From NCBI GenBank assembly GCA_021018815.1, contig JAITYX010000025.1, positions 4,250,501-4,314,500 of the forward strand: 64,000 bases of DNA. Direction: 5' to 3'. This document shows positions 10,401-22,130 of this stretch, one piece after another. The translations under genes were made by a program, and so were the position numbers. How positions within the stretch are numbered: the first letter of the stretch is position 1; each line of letters starts with the position of its first letter. The DNA comes from Talinum fruticosum. Its lineage: Eukaryota; Streptophyta; Magnoliopsida; Caryophyllales; Talinaceae. The notes beneath the pieces are model-generated. The model was not told the DNA's origin, ran no database searches, and saw only the letters and a list, made by a program, of their open reading frames with translations.

Positions 10401-12984
10401 ATAATAAGGACAAATTTGAAATATAAACAAAACAATTCGTTTGTAAATATTCGTTACAAAGCATATAATTATAACATCAAAAGCAGACCTAAAACTTAAC
10501 AAAATAATTCTAGAAAATGAAAATTGTTACTGTTCGTGTAAACGTTTATATAATATAAAAAAGGGGGTAGGGGAGATAGTATTCTCACATATTTAACCAA
10601 TTAAACGATGAAAGTGCTAGTACTCGCTCGGAGGATCCCGTTACTTCAAGAATCTACAAAATAAAGGATAAGTGTGAAAATTCTATGTTCTATAAAAATT
10701 GTTAACAAAAAGCATATATCAACGTGAATATGCAACAAAAAAAAAAGAAAAAAATATATATAGACACGTGTTTCAAAGCCCACAAAATATCCGAAAAAAT
10801 CGTTGAAGATGGTAATTGTTGAGAGAAAAATTCATTGATTTAATCCAGATATGACAGACAAGGTCAAGACTAAGACCGATTATTCTGTTCACATCGGATG
10901 ACGCCGAATTAATCAAAGTGTTATTGACTTAACAAAAAAATCAAAATGTCGAGCAATGAGAGTCCCGAGTTTCATTCTTTTTCGCTCATCTAATGGATGA
11001 TGGGATCTATCCCCATGATTCTAAAAAGGCCTCGCACACACTCAAATGCCACAATTAAAAAAGACTCATATCTTACCTTTCAGCTTGTTAACCTAGTTGG
11101 TGATTGGCTTACTCGAAATAAATGAGGCATTTTCTTCTGAAACCCAACTACCATTGTCTGCTCTTGAAGCCGTCAAGGGCCAGCAGATCCACCAACAAGC
11201 ATCAAACCTATCATTTGATACCCTTATAGGAACCAAAGTTGATGCGATCTCATTTATCTTCTATGAGTTGTAATTTTCTCTTTTAAGACCTACACCGTAC
11301 CCAACACAAACCAATATCACGGAGTCGGCTAAACTAGATTAGACAGACACACACAAGCAAAAGAACATGAAAAAGAAGCTTGACCTAAGCCTCGCTATTA
11401 TGGCGATAGCAAGCCAATTCACAATCGGAATAACAATGTCATATTAAAAGCAGCCCCGAGAGGTTACAATAACCGTCATGAGGGTTGTCAAACATAGAAA
11501 TCCCTCCATCCTACACATACGTGTGATTCTTGGTCGGAATGAGGCTATATCATATCCAATTGTCCACATGCCCCCCCAAAAAAATACAAGATAAAATTCC
11601 TTCAATGACACCCGCTCCTATAGTAAAAAACATGATGGATGAAAAATACATGATATATAGTGTATATGGTACAACTTACAAATAGATAGATTACAAATCA
11701 CATAACATGATTCATTGAGAGTTTCAATAGCTCCTACTCTTTTCAATTCGGTAAGGACTACACCTCCCTTTTCTTGACTTTGCTCTCTATATCACACATT
11801 CAAGCACAACACATTCATGCAAAATATGCTAATATGCTATGATTTACTACCGATACTAGCAGGCATGCACTAACCAAACACATCTCCCATGTCCCATCTC
11901 TATCAACAATTTAAGAATTCATAAGACCACCAAAGAAATTCATAACAAAATAAACAAAATCCACCAAACTAATCCATCCGTCCACATCTAACCAGGCACG
12001 GACATATAATGCAAGTCCCGAGTTGATAAGTTTTCATGAGACAGTCTTACCCGATTCAACCTACATTTATAAAAAGTATAAAAGATTACAAATCGAACAG
12101 AAATGAACTGCAAAATTAATGGATAATTTGTAGAACATAGACCCTCACACCTGGATTGAGGGAGCAAGGGATTTTCCAATCAAAAGGCCAGCAATTTGGG
12201 GACTACAATAGTTGGATGGAGGCAGTGACAATAACAAGAAAGGCCAGCAATTGGAGAGTCAGCAATTATCTTGTGATGCCTGCAAAATAGAATAAGAAAT
12301 ATAGATGGTTATAATTCAACATATCAAAATCAAATAAGTTGACGAAGTACTTATATAAATAAAAGAAAGCAACCAAAGAAAAACATATATCCTTATATAA
12401 ATAAATGTTCGGGAGCAGTGGTGGATCCAATTGGCAAAAGAAAGTGATACACAAGCACAAATTGGAATTGAATGAAAAATAACAATTATAGAGGGAACTT
12501 ACCTATATACTCCACAAGACCACAAACCTATTCTTCCCTGCACGATCCATAACCCACATAGTATGTGTTTTGCAGTCCCGATAGTCATAACTGTTTTTTC
12601 ACTTCATTAGAAATATCCATGGGTAAGAGGCTCAACTATAGCCCTCCCCATATTAATCCATTTTCCCTTGGTACATTTTCTCCATTCGGAATCGATCGAA
12701 AAGCAAACTTTCGGTTGTCACATCAAGACCTAGCCATGCCTCAAGCAATATTTGTTTGATCCACGAGAGAGAAAAAAAGAACAAAAGATTGAGTATTGGA
12801 TGATTCCAATCAAATAGATACTCGATACGCAATTATAAACAAAAGATTATGAACATGACAAAGGTATTATTTGGTGTCCTCTTCATGGCTTGGCACAACG
12901 ATATACCTAACTACAATGTAACGAGAAACACAGATGCGCACCGAAGAAAGGAAAGAGTTGTATGTTGTTTTTCTGTCCTCCCCC
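10401..12984. other. Unassigned AT-rich stretch
   Basis: It has no recognisable retrotransposon protein and no convincing long reading frame. It begins inside the CACTA-like end and stops abruptly at 12,985, where gypsy integrase starts. It could be the body of a decayed DNA transposon that picked up host sequence. The only gene-like hint is the spliced scrap at 12,280-12,765. Confidence 0.4.
12280..12765 (-). pseudogene. Possible spliced host-gene scrap (F-box-associated-like?)
   Basis: On the minus strand a frame ends DCKTHTMWVMDRAGKN..VVLWSI at 12,504, preceded in other frames by FRSIPNGENVPREN and HGYFSNEVKK. This is weakly like the F-box-associated repeat pattern (SIP.P...PREN...HGY...VWVM.E.G...W..L.SI). 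The frame stops at an exon-like end with the donor GTAAGT (12,502-12,497). An acceptor TTTTGCAG lies at about 12,287-12,280. The identification is weak; no complete exon set was seen. Confidence 0.2.
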
Positions 12985-13900
12985 CTTGCGGGTCCTGAAT
13001 TGGTGCTCTTGTCTCTTTAAGGACCAAATCTCCAATTTGCAAGTTTCGAGGCTTAACTTTCTTATTAAATGCCCTGGTTATACGAGCTTGGTATATTTGG
13101 ACATTATGTAAAACATTAAGGCACCTCTCGATCCAATAATACTAACTCCTCATAACATGCTTTGGCCTATTCAACTTCTGGAATTTGACTTTCAATAATT
13201 ATCCTTAACGAAGAAATGGCAATCTCAATTGGAAGGACTACTTCCATGCCATAAACTAAAGAATAAGGCGTTACTCCCGTAAAGGCTATAATAGAAGTTC
13301 TATAACCCCATAAAGCGAAAGGCAATTTATCCGGCCAATCCTTATAAGTAACTCGCCATTTTCTCCACTTTCATCCGAATGTTCTTATTAGTGGCCTTGT
13401 CGGCTCCAATGGTCCGAGGGCGATATAGGGAAGATTTGTGATGTTGGATATTATACTTATCAAATAAATTCGCTACTTCTTTCTTAAAATGGCTACCATG
13501 ATTACTTAGTAACTCATGGGGCACCCCATAATGACAAATAATATTCTAGGTGATGAATTTGGCTATCCATTTCGACGTCAAGGTTGTATAGGAAGGCTGC
13601 GTCTAGCCATTTGGTGAAGTAGTCGATTGCTACTAACACAAATTCATGACCACCTGTTCCTTTAGGAGTCACCTTACGAGATAATGTCTATTCCCCAAGC
13701 TAAAAATGGCCAAGGTGAATATAGCCTTGTAAGAAATGATGGGGGTTGGTGTTGTAGATTTCCATACAGCTTACACTTATGGCATCTCCTAACAAAGTTA
13801 TGATAGTCCGATGCCATGGTAGACCAAGTAACAACCAAGCCTCTAAACTTTCTAGACTAGCATCCTACCATTCATATGAGGTCCGCAATCCCCACCATGA
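12985..13900 (-). pseudogene. Gypsy integrase (G2), broken
   Basis: In minus-strand order: a zinc-binding remnant CHKCKLYGNL (about 13,770) leads into PWPFLAWGIDII. Next is HEFVLVAIDYFTKW (about 13,640), carrying the first catalytic Asp, and the core MPHELLSNHGSHFKKEVANL (13,342-13,524), where family members have 'SDNGSHF', so the second Asp is replaced by Asn-His. The C-terminal part reads FNKKVKPRNLQIGDLVLKE (about 13,010-13,080). Stops lie between blocks. Integrase would insert the DNA copy; this one cannot be functional. Confidence 0.8.
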
Positions 13901-14340
13901 ATCTCCTCCATAATGCACTTTGCTTCATGTTGATTGACACAAAATAAGTTAATCCCGAGTTAGTTTTCTTAAAGAATTGCCCTTGATTGATGAAGAATTG
14001 GGCAGCCAACATCTTGATGGCTTGCTCGGGCTCTAGGTGTAGAGTCTAAAGGATATTCTTTCTTGTCCAAATAATGATAAATATCATAATACCAACTAGT
14101 ATGGTCAGTATTAGACACTTCTAAGGTGAAGACGTGTGCTGGCTAACCTTGTATCTCAATGTGAATGGGCATTGAATCAATGCCAAAAGGGATATTGATC
14201 ATGGATGCCAAGTTAGCTAATGCATCTGCAAATTTATTATCATCCCTAGGAAGGTAAGTGAAAGAGATATTCTTAAAGTGTTTAGATAATTCTACCATGT
14301 ATGGTTTGTAGGGTGCGAAGGCTCCACTACGAACCTTCCA
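13901..14340 (-). pseudogene. Gypsy Pol linker between second RNase H and integrase (G2)
   Basis: Colinear with G3 23,112-23,560, where the frame reads WYPDIYRYP and ATQFFIDQGQLYKK. In G2 the same segment is broken by stops. A 'DNKFADALANLASMI' segment near 14,200-14,250 marks the end of the second RNase H domain. Confidence 0.6.
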
Positions 14341-14600
14341 CCTTTACGACATTTGGTTGATGATCGGACTAGAATCACCGAAAGCCTTGATATTCTTTAC
14401 CCTATTCATTGTTGTAGCTTCAAGTCCTATAATACAAGCTTTGTACTTTGCAGCATTATTGGTGACCTTGAAGTTGAGTTTAACCGAAATGGGATTATGT
14501 ATGCCCTCCGGCGAGATTAAAAGAATCCCTACTTCAAAGCCCTTCTCGGTTGGAAACGTCATCGAAGTACATTGTCTAAATGTCCGCCTCTACTTGTAAA
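14341..14600 (-). pseudogene. Second (additional) RNase H-like domain of gypsy Pol (G2)
   Basis: Minus-strand frame 14,344-14,562: VGILLISPEGIHNPISVKL, then FKVTNNAAKYKACIIGLEAT, then IKAFGDSSPIINQM. This is the RVT_3-like RNase H that Tat-lineage elements carry downstream of the RT-linked RNase H. Family members have 'TNN.AEY.A...GL' and 'GDS'; here the Glu of AEY is Lys (AKY), removing one expected catalytic carboxylate. The N-terminal 'FDGA' block is in another frame. Confidence 0.75.
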
Positions 14601-14639
14601 AAGTCATCATATGAAAAGTAAAGGTGTTTGGGTTGCGAT

Positions 14640-15300
14640 TCGAGCACAGGTAAATAAACTAAGTATTATGACACTATCCTTCCTTTGAGAGCTTTTTGAG
14701 GGAGGAACTTGAGTTCGAATTCTAATAGCATGAGAATCCATCGCGCTATCTTACTCGTTGATAGTCAGTTGCTCGGTATGTACTTAATAGGATCTATAAG
14801 TGCTACCGCATGTACCAGGTGGGCTAACATGTAGTGTCCGAGCTTTTTGGTAGCCCGGACTAAAGCCAAAGATGTCTTCTCTAGTAATGTATATATAGTC
14901 TCGTTATCCAAGAATTTCTTGCTTAGATAGTAGATCACATGTTCTTTTTCCCGTCTCATTGAGCTAGCATGGCTTCCATAGCATGTTTCGTTGTCGCTGA
15001 GATGTACAAGTAAAGGTTTCCCTTATTGGGGTGGAACTAACACTGGAGGATTAGCTATCTATTACTAAACCTTCTCGAATGCTTGTTCGCACTTGGCATC
15101 CTAAATGGGCTCAAATTCTTTCTTTAACTTCTTGAAAATGGGTTCACAAACCATAGTCGGCTTTGATATGAAACGACTAATGTACTATAAAAATCTTAGG
15201 AAACCCCTTATCTCTTTCTCCATGCTTGGTGGAGGGATCTCTTGAATGGCCTCGATCTTAGATGGATTAACCGCAATTACTCTAATACCGATAACATAGC
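14640..15300 (-). pseudogene. RT-linked RNase H and RT thumb region of gypsy Pol (G2)
   Basis: Frame 14,765-14,959 (minus) reads VIYYLSKKFLDNETIYTLLE, TSLALVRATKKLGHYMLAH, the RNase H part fused to RT in gypsy Pol ('YY.SK.L...E..Y...EK'). The preceding segment to 15,300 has the thumb region with stops. The domain lies upstream (in Pol order) of the second RNase H at 14,341-14,600. Confidence 0.75.
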
Positions 15301-15900
15301 CGAACAGTTTACCGGAGGTTACTCCAAAGGCACACTTTTGAGGATTAAGGCGCATGTTGTATTTCCTAACTCTATGGAAGAATTTTCTTAGGCTGGGTAA
15401 GTGCCCTGCTTCTATCTTTGGACTTTATGATCATATCATCTGCGTACACTTCGGCTTCTTTATGGATCATATCATGCGAGTAGTATCGTTGGTGTTCTCT
15501 ACGACGTTGCACCAAGCATTCTTAAGCCCAAATGGCATCACAACATAACAGTGAGTCCCCCATTGAGTGAAGAAGGTTGTCTTCTCCATGTCTTCCTTAG
15601 CCATCTTCACCTGATTATATCTAGCATATCTATCCATGAGTGAGAGTAGAGCATGACCTACTAGATTATGTATCTGAAGATCGATATTTGATACCCATTG
15701 AGGATAGTGAACTACCTGAATGAACGGGAAATCATCCATAGGACTGGCCTTGTTTAAATCCTTGAAGTCGACGCACATATGAACCCTGCCATCTTTCTTT
15801 AGGATCGGAACTATATTTGCTACCCACATAGAATAATGAACTACCTTAATGAACCCAACCTCCAACTCGCTTCTAAACTTCTTCCTTAATCTTTAAGGCC
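15301..15900 (-). pseudogene. Gypsy reverse transcriptase (G2), broken, with internal duplication
   Basis: RT copies element RNA into DNA. The frame 15,467-15,865 shows VANIVPILKKDGRVHMCVDF, DLNKASPMDDFPF, SLMDRYARYNQVKMAKEDM, FFTQWGTHCYVVMPFGLKNA. The catalytic YADD box is at 15,435-15,446 but in a different frame, after a frameshift near 15,475. A phrase resembling the start (VVHYPQWVSNI) is inserted between DDFPF and GHALLSLMD, where family members have a 'P.ID.LVDN' stretch. It looks like a small duplication of the VHYSMWVANI segment near 15,830. Confidence 0.85.
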
Positions 15901-15963
15901 CATTCTGGTTTCATCCTCCTCAACTTCTTGTTAACCGGCTTATCATCCTCATAAAGCAAAATT

Positions 15964-16250
15964 TTATGTCCTGCTACACTCGGATCGATATCCGGCATGT
16001 CTTTGTAAGACCATGCAAAGACATCGATAAATTCCGTAAGGACCGAACCGAATTGCTTCGCTTTTCGGATCTAAAGTTTTCCCAATCTTAACTTCTTGGG
16101 GTTGATCAACCGACCCCAGATTGATTGTTATTGTTTCCTTTATTATTGGTGAGTGATTTTCATGACCTTCTATAGCTTTGATTAGTTCTTTAGGAATTTC
16201 TTGTTCATCATTCAAGGTAAAACAATTAAGAGCAAGTGGAGGCAAGGAGT
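15964..16250 (-). pseudogene. Pre-RT segment of gypsy Pol (G2)
   Basis: Open minus frame 15,964-16,245 includes DEQEIPKELIKAIEGHEN, ETITINLGSVDQPQEVKIGK, TLDPKSEAIRFGPY. It corresponds to 6,312-6,590 in G1. In the family it precedes 'DVFAWSY.DMPG.DP' just before RT; here a frameshift turns that box into other residues. Confidence 0.7.
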
Positions 16251-17660
16251 AAGCGGAAAGGTTTACTTTATTGAATAAAACAACGAGTACATCGGACTCG
16301 AAACAGAATTGGAAATGACAGAATTAGGAAAAGAACTAGAAACAAGAGAGGAAGAAGTATAAGCCCTAGCACTAGACTCGAGAGAGAGGATGCGCTCCTA
16401 GGATAATAGCAAATTCCTGGCCCTCCTAAGCATCAATCCAAGTGACATGCTTGGACCCTTCTATATCGGTTTAAGTGATGAACCCGGACGGATCGAACCG
16501 TGGGTGGGACATAGCTCGCGACAGTACCGAGAATGAGTTCCCTTCTAGATTACCCTCTTGTGCAAACAAAACACCGAAAAGGTTGTTTCCGGCGAGATCG
16601 GTGCAAGCTGTTGTGGACTGTCCCTCTTTAAAGAGGTAAGGTGGCTCCTTTTCCGTAATATAGCAATCATTAAAAATATTTAGACCAGGTACTAGAATAC
16701 CTTTTTCCTTGATGTAATAGGGCTATGAAAACAATAATAAGTGAAATTGTCTCCTTCTCTCGAAACTCGCCCATTAAGAGCATAAGGAAAGGGCTTAATA
16801 AAACGGACTGTGTGTGGTGTAGTTCTTTTCACTTGGATTTCCCACTTGGCTTGAGCTATTTCCTTAGTAGTAGGTTGATAGCCTAGTTTGACGTTGTAAT
16901 TATTAATGGGTTGAAGGGTTGGAAAATTAGGATGGTATGCCCTTCAACCTCGCAAGCAACTTTAAGAAAATACCCCTTCTTCCTAAGCATCGAATGCGAG
17001 CTAGGGTTGCCGTAAGGGTTAAAGGTAAAAGGTGCTTCATCCCTTTCTAAGGTAGTGACAGTTTCAAATCCGTAATGTTCTTCATCATTAGCATCATGCT
17101 CGATCTCCACTACGAACTCTTTGGTAGTGATAGTAGCACAAAGATTATCCCCGTTGACATTATCACATGACCATTAATGATCATCTTGACCTTTTGATGT
17201 AGTGTAGAGGGCACTGCTCGATGATCGTGCAACCAAGGGTGACCTAGAAGCAAATTCGAAGTAGTTGGGATATCTAAGACTTAGAATTCGATATTCCTCT
17301 CCATTAGCCCTATATTAATTGGCAAGGTCACCGTTCCCAAGATTGTTTTCTAGAATTATCGTAAGCTCGAAGATGAAGAGTCCGCTTAGAAAGTTGTTGC
17401 TCCTTAATTCCTAACTTTTTAGCAATTCTCCGGGGACATACGTTTCATTGTTGATCCATTGTCTACCAAAGTTAAAGGAACAAACTTGTTGATGCAAGTT
17501 ACGATTAAATAAAGGGCATTGTTGTATACTACGCCTTTTCCGGGAGATCCTTCGATCAAAGGTAATGGTTTCGTCCCCACTGTTGACCAATCCTACTACT
17601 TCCTCTAATGTGGTGTTATGAGAAACTTCGATGTTGCTGAGTCCATCGATCATGGCTTGC
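16251..17660 (-). pseudogene. Gypsy protease and linker (G2)
   Basis: Two open pieces are seen on the minus strand. 16,883-17,110 has EHYGFETVTTLERDEAPF and RKKGYFLKVACEVEGHT. 17,411-17,653 has MIDGLSNIEVSHNTTLEEV, VGLVNSGDETITFDR, after which a frameshift hides the retropepsin start seen more clearly in G1 (7,771-7,983). The remaining sequence is colinear with G1 6,640-7,985 but has no long frame. Confidence 0.6.
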
Positions 17661-18099
17661 CTAAGCTTCGGGAAGAAGATATTAATTGCTAGATTAAAAT
17701 GTCGACTTTTAATTTCGGAGTTGCTTAAGGATTGGTTCTTTTTCCTCTGTTGCTTTAGGCTCTTTTGGGGCTTCCGAAGTCCGTTCTAGACCCAAAGCTG
17801 CATTTTGTCGACCTAATCTAGTAAGAAACTAAATTGCAGGATTCTTAGTGTCTCCCTAAAAGTCTTCTTCTTCTAAGGGTGGTGTGCCCCGAAGTCGTCA
17901 TTATTATTGTCGCTATCACTTTTTGTGTCATAAATATCTTCTTTATCACTTACCACAACCCCTGGACTTCGGATCTAACGGAGATAGGTTAAGAAGTGAT
18001 TTTGACTCATTAATATCTCAAATAAAAATAGATGCATCCCACCGACCTGGTGTGGATTAAGTGACAATGGCTATTGTTGCTTGGTTTCTAGGCGATCTT

Positions 18100-19460
18100 A
18101 AGGGTAATTGGCAATTTCAAAACATGCTTTCCAATTTGTTCTTAAATGTCCAACACTATTAAGTATCATGTCCTTGTTCACAATGGTACTTGCAAAATTT
18201 GTAGATTGTTTCACGGTTTCGATTTGCTCTAATAGGTGGCAATTCTATCTTCCCTTTTTCCAAGAGACAGTCAAGGGCTTTGGTGTAAGTAGTATCAATA
18301 GGAGTGTAGTTAGTATACCTGGTAGCATTGCCAGCACTAGAGGTTTTCTTATCTTTGGAATGATAATTACCTCTATAACCGGTCGTGACTTTTGTGGTCA
18401 CGGTGGACAACTCTTCCTTTATCGGTAGACTATCATCTCCGAGGGTTAAAAAGTTCATCATGGGTAGGAATTTGAGGTGTTGATTATAATTGGGTTAAAG
18501 GTTCTTTACGATGATTCAAACATGATCCTTCTCGAAGGTTCAATCAACCATATGGGCTGCCTTTGCTCTCCATCTTGTGTGGAAATCCGTGAAGCTCTCC
18601 TTCTCACTTTGCTTGATTAATTCCAACTCTCCAAGAGTGACAGGTAGATCACCGTTATAAGAGTATTGATGGAGGAACTCCTTGCACAAATCTATCCAAT
18701 TGGCAACCTTGCATGGGTCAACCGCATTATACCACTTCATTACAACAAGTATCAAATGTCCAGGGAAGATGATGTGGTAAGTGTCTTCATAAATGTTCTT
18801 AAGAGTCATTGCTTCCAAGAAGTTGTTTGTACATGATGATGGGAATTCTCGGAACCTTTGAACTTAATATCGGGCATGGTAAACTTAGGAGGTAGTTTAC
18901 CCTTAGGGATTAAAGTGAATCCCTTATGATCGAAGTAATGATTACTAAACATGGATGACTCGCTCAACATCCATCCTATCTGATCTATACGGGAATCAGA
19001 TTGAGATTTGGATAGGGGATTCACGTTTAGGATTGCCCGGAGGAGACTCGGATAGGTGGAGGTGGCCAAATCAAAGTTGTTTCGCTTCTCAAACGTTCAG
19101 CTTCTTCGGCCTCTTCCCTTTTCAAATGTTCAACTTCCTCATCACTCTTACTAGCCTCAATGTCGGTTATGATAGTCTTACGATCCCTTGATATAGATGA
19201 TATCTCGTTCTTCTTGATCATTTAACCTGGTATCCACCTTAGTTGTTTTCTCGGTAAGTAGACCGAGGTTAAGATATTGTTCTAGGTTGGGATCCATTAG
19301 AAGGGAACTCTTTTTGGGTATTGTATTAGAACAAGGTGTAGGTTGTGATGGTGTAGTATGCACCGAAGCTTGTCGCACTAATGTAGACTGCGGAGTAGAA
19401 AGAAAAGACGATGTGCCGAACTTCCCGATAAGACATTCTAATCTCTTAGATCTCATATTT
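18100..19460 (-). pseudogene. Gypsy gag (G2), broken
   Basis: Gag would form the particle. Overlapping minus frames reproduce the family order. 19,178-19,456 is the N-terminal part. 18,806-19,069 ends KFTMPDIKFKGSENSHHHV. 18,540-18,818 has EAMTLKNIYEDTYHIIFPG, WIDLCKEFLHQYSYNGDLPV, ELIKQSEKESFTDFHTRWRA. 18,159-18,461 has YTPIDTTYTKALDCLLEKG and KYHCEQGHD. The 'FLHQY.YN.D.PVT..EL' and 'F.....RWRAKAA' motifs are typical of Tat/Ogre-like gag. Frameshifts occur at about 18,530 and 18,810. Confidence 0.85.
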
Positions 19461-20591
19461 CGATGATAGTCGGTTCATCGTAGACTTCCATATTCTCGCA
19501 GCCCAAAGGATGAGGTTTAGGAGGAAGAGACTCAAGCGCAAGACCCGAAGAGACTAATGATGCTTTTATTCGGATGCACATAAAGAATGCGATGATGATA
19601 TGATGCATGTCTTAATTGAGACGGACACATGATCCTTAGTGAAAAGATGCTTCCTATATGATAATGCATTTTCCTATTTGAGATTAATTTTGGACTAAAT
19701 GCAAAAGTAGAAGGGCATACTCACCTATCTTAATATGAAATGATTTTATTTGGCTAATGCAAATGGACTCATCTAATATGAGATGATTTTATTTGGCTAT
19801 TGCAAATGGACTCATCTAATATGAGATGATTTTATTTGGCTATTGCAAATGGAAAGTGCAAAAGAAAAAAAAAGCCTAAACAATAGGAGAAGGTAACTTC
19901 CGATATGACCCTTTTGTAAGTAACAACTACCTAGGCTATTAAGAGGATAGTTTTGGGATGACACGGAAACAAGTGGACAATGGCCCAACCCTAATAGGAA
20001 AAAGGTATTTTGACTTTTGGCTAAATGCACATAACGGACCGACTCTAGGAAATTCACTAAAGTGTTTTATTGTCACCCATCTAAGAGTCAATCAGCTCTC
20101 CTCCCCTTTTCCTAAAGGCTCACAAATGTAAGATTAAATCTAAAAACACACACATTCATTCAAGCATGCACATGAAGTTTGGGTGTCGCCTAAAAGTCCA
20201 AAGAGTTCTATGGCCCAATAGTTCAAGAGTTGGATACATGGTGACACGTAGTCCGTGAATTTGGTCCCCCATGGGTTGCACAGATTAGGATACCAACTAG
20301 AATTCTCAGTGCCTCTCGTTGAACCAAAAAGCTTTAACCCAAGATGGCATGCTATGAGGTAGGAGGTACCCTTTACTAGGGCAATCAAGCTTAGTTGGGT
20401 CTGTCTAAAGGAACCAAGTGGGAGCCTCTATCCGTAAAGGGTAAATAAGGGGTATAATAATGTTTTCCTAGTGGTCCAAAAGAATATTTAAAGTAGTTCA
20501 AAGGTTGTTAAATGTGGGATACCTAATGCAAGAACATCCTTAAAACACACTACTTAAATTTTCAAGTTTCTCCCTCTTAATAAATGATTTA
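19461..20591 (-). mobile_element. G2 untranslated leader
   Basis: Non-coding leader between the primer site and gag. It holds a short tandem repeat (19,721-19,853) and blocks shared with the G4 leader at 54,640-55,380: 'aaaggctcacaa', 'acacattcattcaagcatgca', 'gatacatggtgac', 'ctcagtgcctc', 'ttaataaatgatttatccc'. Open frames here are not conserved. Confidence 0.7.
19721..19853. repeat. Tandem repeat in G2 leader (about 43 bp, nearly 3 units)
   Basis: The unit runs 'ctcatctaatatgagatgat' + 'tttatttggctattgcaaatgga'. The last two units are almost identical and the first is diverged. It is related in sequence to the 59-bp array of G4 at 54,163-54,634 ('gagatga.ttTATTTtGGCTa'). Confidence 0.85.
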
Positions 20592-20611
20592 TCCCTAGTG
20601 AAGTCGCCACT
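20592..20611 (-). promoter_or_regulatory. Primer-binding-like site (G2)
   Basis: The minus strand reads GTGGCGACTTCACTAGGGAT directly next to the LTR end. The G4 equivalent at 55,363-55,382 reads GTGGCCATTCCATTGGGGAC. The position and the GTGGCGACTCCACTGGGGA-like consensus fit the reverse-transcription primer site of many plant gypsy elements. The tRNA was not identified. Confidence 0.55.
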
Positions 20612-22130
20612 CGTAGGAACCACGGCCTACGGGCTCACACCGGGACCAGGCCAAGTTTCCCACGATTGCCCTTTCAGCATTTGGGTTTTTAGAAAGTTAG
20701 AAAGAATGATTTTAGGGTTTCGTAGATGAATTTTAAAAAGTGGGGATGAATCTTTTATTAGGACTTTCGAGTTTTATTAAATATGATTAGTTAAAGTTTA
20801 AATGGCGGGCTTATTAATTATTTTATTGTAGAAATTATTTTTCAAAATTCCCGGGATCTTATTTTCTAATTGAGGAATAAATAATATTATAATTTTGGTC
20901 CTACGTGAGGCTTTAGGGCCATATTAGTGTCACCAATCTGGATCGAAGGCTCACCTGGTTGACCCCATGGCGTCGGCAGTGGTCCGCACCTAGCGGTGGC
21001 CGACGCAGGCAAGAGGTGGTGGCTGGTGAAACTAGCCTTGATCTCTGCCCATGGTGCAGATCAAAACCTTATCATTACCATTCCCGCAACCGAGAAAACA
21101 CCGAGATGCAAATTTGAAAAAACAAAGCATAAAATAAAGGACTCTTCGATCAATTTTTGGGAAAGAAAAACTAATAAAAAACACAATTTTCTCTTCCTAT
21201 CTTAGTATGAGAAAACTAAGACTAAAAGAGGCTAAAATGACTCCATCGGTCTTTTAAGTGAGAATTGGATTTGGGGCCGAGGGTTCGAAATGTAAGGAAA
21301 ACCCTTCTGTTCCGCTCGGCCGAAGATGACCATTACTAGTTCGAGTAGTATATTAGAATGATGCGAAAAACACAAGCGAGACAAAAACATGTTAAGCAAA
21401 ATTAAAGCAACCAAACATAATAAAGAAAGTGATAAAGTAAGCGGTAAAGAAAGTAATAAAGAAAATAAAAGTGAGAAATAAAACAATTACATTGGTCGGG
21501 CAGGAATTTAAAACGATTACATCTCTTCAATCACAATACGTAAAGCAATAAAAACATAAATAAATATAACCGTCGAAGGCTGAATAATTTCCCAATGGTT
21601 ATCCCACCTTGTTGATCCGGATCTCTTGATGCAACGGTGACAATCCAAAAAAAGGCTTCTGTTTGTGAATTGTGTATAGGGTGTAGTAATTATTAGTTGA
21701 ATGAGTGCGCAGAGATCGGAATAAGTAAATCTTCTATAGTTCTTTGCACGGATTCAACAGAGTGGCTAGTAGAAAGTGAATGCTTTATGGAAATTTTAGC
21801 AAAGTAACGTTTAAATGAGAGTACTCTAGTTAGCTTTCAGCAGAGATAACGCTAAGGCAGCGAAGCATAACGTTTAAATGACCTAGGATTTTCCTCCATC
21901 TAGTCATCCAAGCAGCTGAAAATAAACCGGCCCAAATCCTAAGAGATAGAACTAGATCGAAATGGATAAAATGGGATTGCATTAGGAAGGCAGGCGCCGG
22001 CCAACTGGGCGCCCTAGGGTTTCGTGCCCTAGTTGTGCCTCGAAAGGATTCTCCAAGCCAAAATGAAGTGTTCCACTTAATGCTTCTAAAAGGCAGCGCG
22101 GGCCACGGTGTCGTTTTTAGGGAGAACCTT
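20612..22130 (-). mobile_element. Gypsy 5' LTR (G2), truncated
   Basis: It starts 'cgtaggaaccacgg', equal to 'tgtaggaacca' at 24,265 and 55,383, right after the primer site. Internal blocks are shared with 35,440-35,826 ('atcttagtatg.gaaaactaag', 'actccatcggtctt', 'cccttc.gtt') and with 24,265-27,900 ('tagggttt.gtgcc.tag'). It is cut near 22,130, where CACTA-related sequence begins, so the promoter end seen at 27,750 is missing here. Confidence 0.75.

Larger units (their letters stand above)
12985..20611 (-). mobile_element. Ty3/gypsy element G2 internal region (Tat/Ogre-like)
   Basis: This is the most complete gypsy copy. On the minus strand, from high to low coordinate, it has a primer-binding-like site (20,592-20,611), leader, gag (19,456-18,100), protease (17,650-17,200), pre-RT segment, RT (15,870-15,300), RT-linked RNase H, a second RNase H (14,600-14,340) and integrase (13,900-12,985). 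RT followed by two RNase H domains is characteristic of the Tat lineage. All domains are interrupted. The 3' LTR is missing: unrelated sequence starts at 12,985. The 5' LTR follows at 20,612. Confidence 0.85.

Noticed and set aside
12565..12759. 64-codon plus-strand open frame
   Set aside because: It is antisense to the weak minus-strand exon-like scrap and has no recognisable motif.
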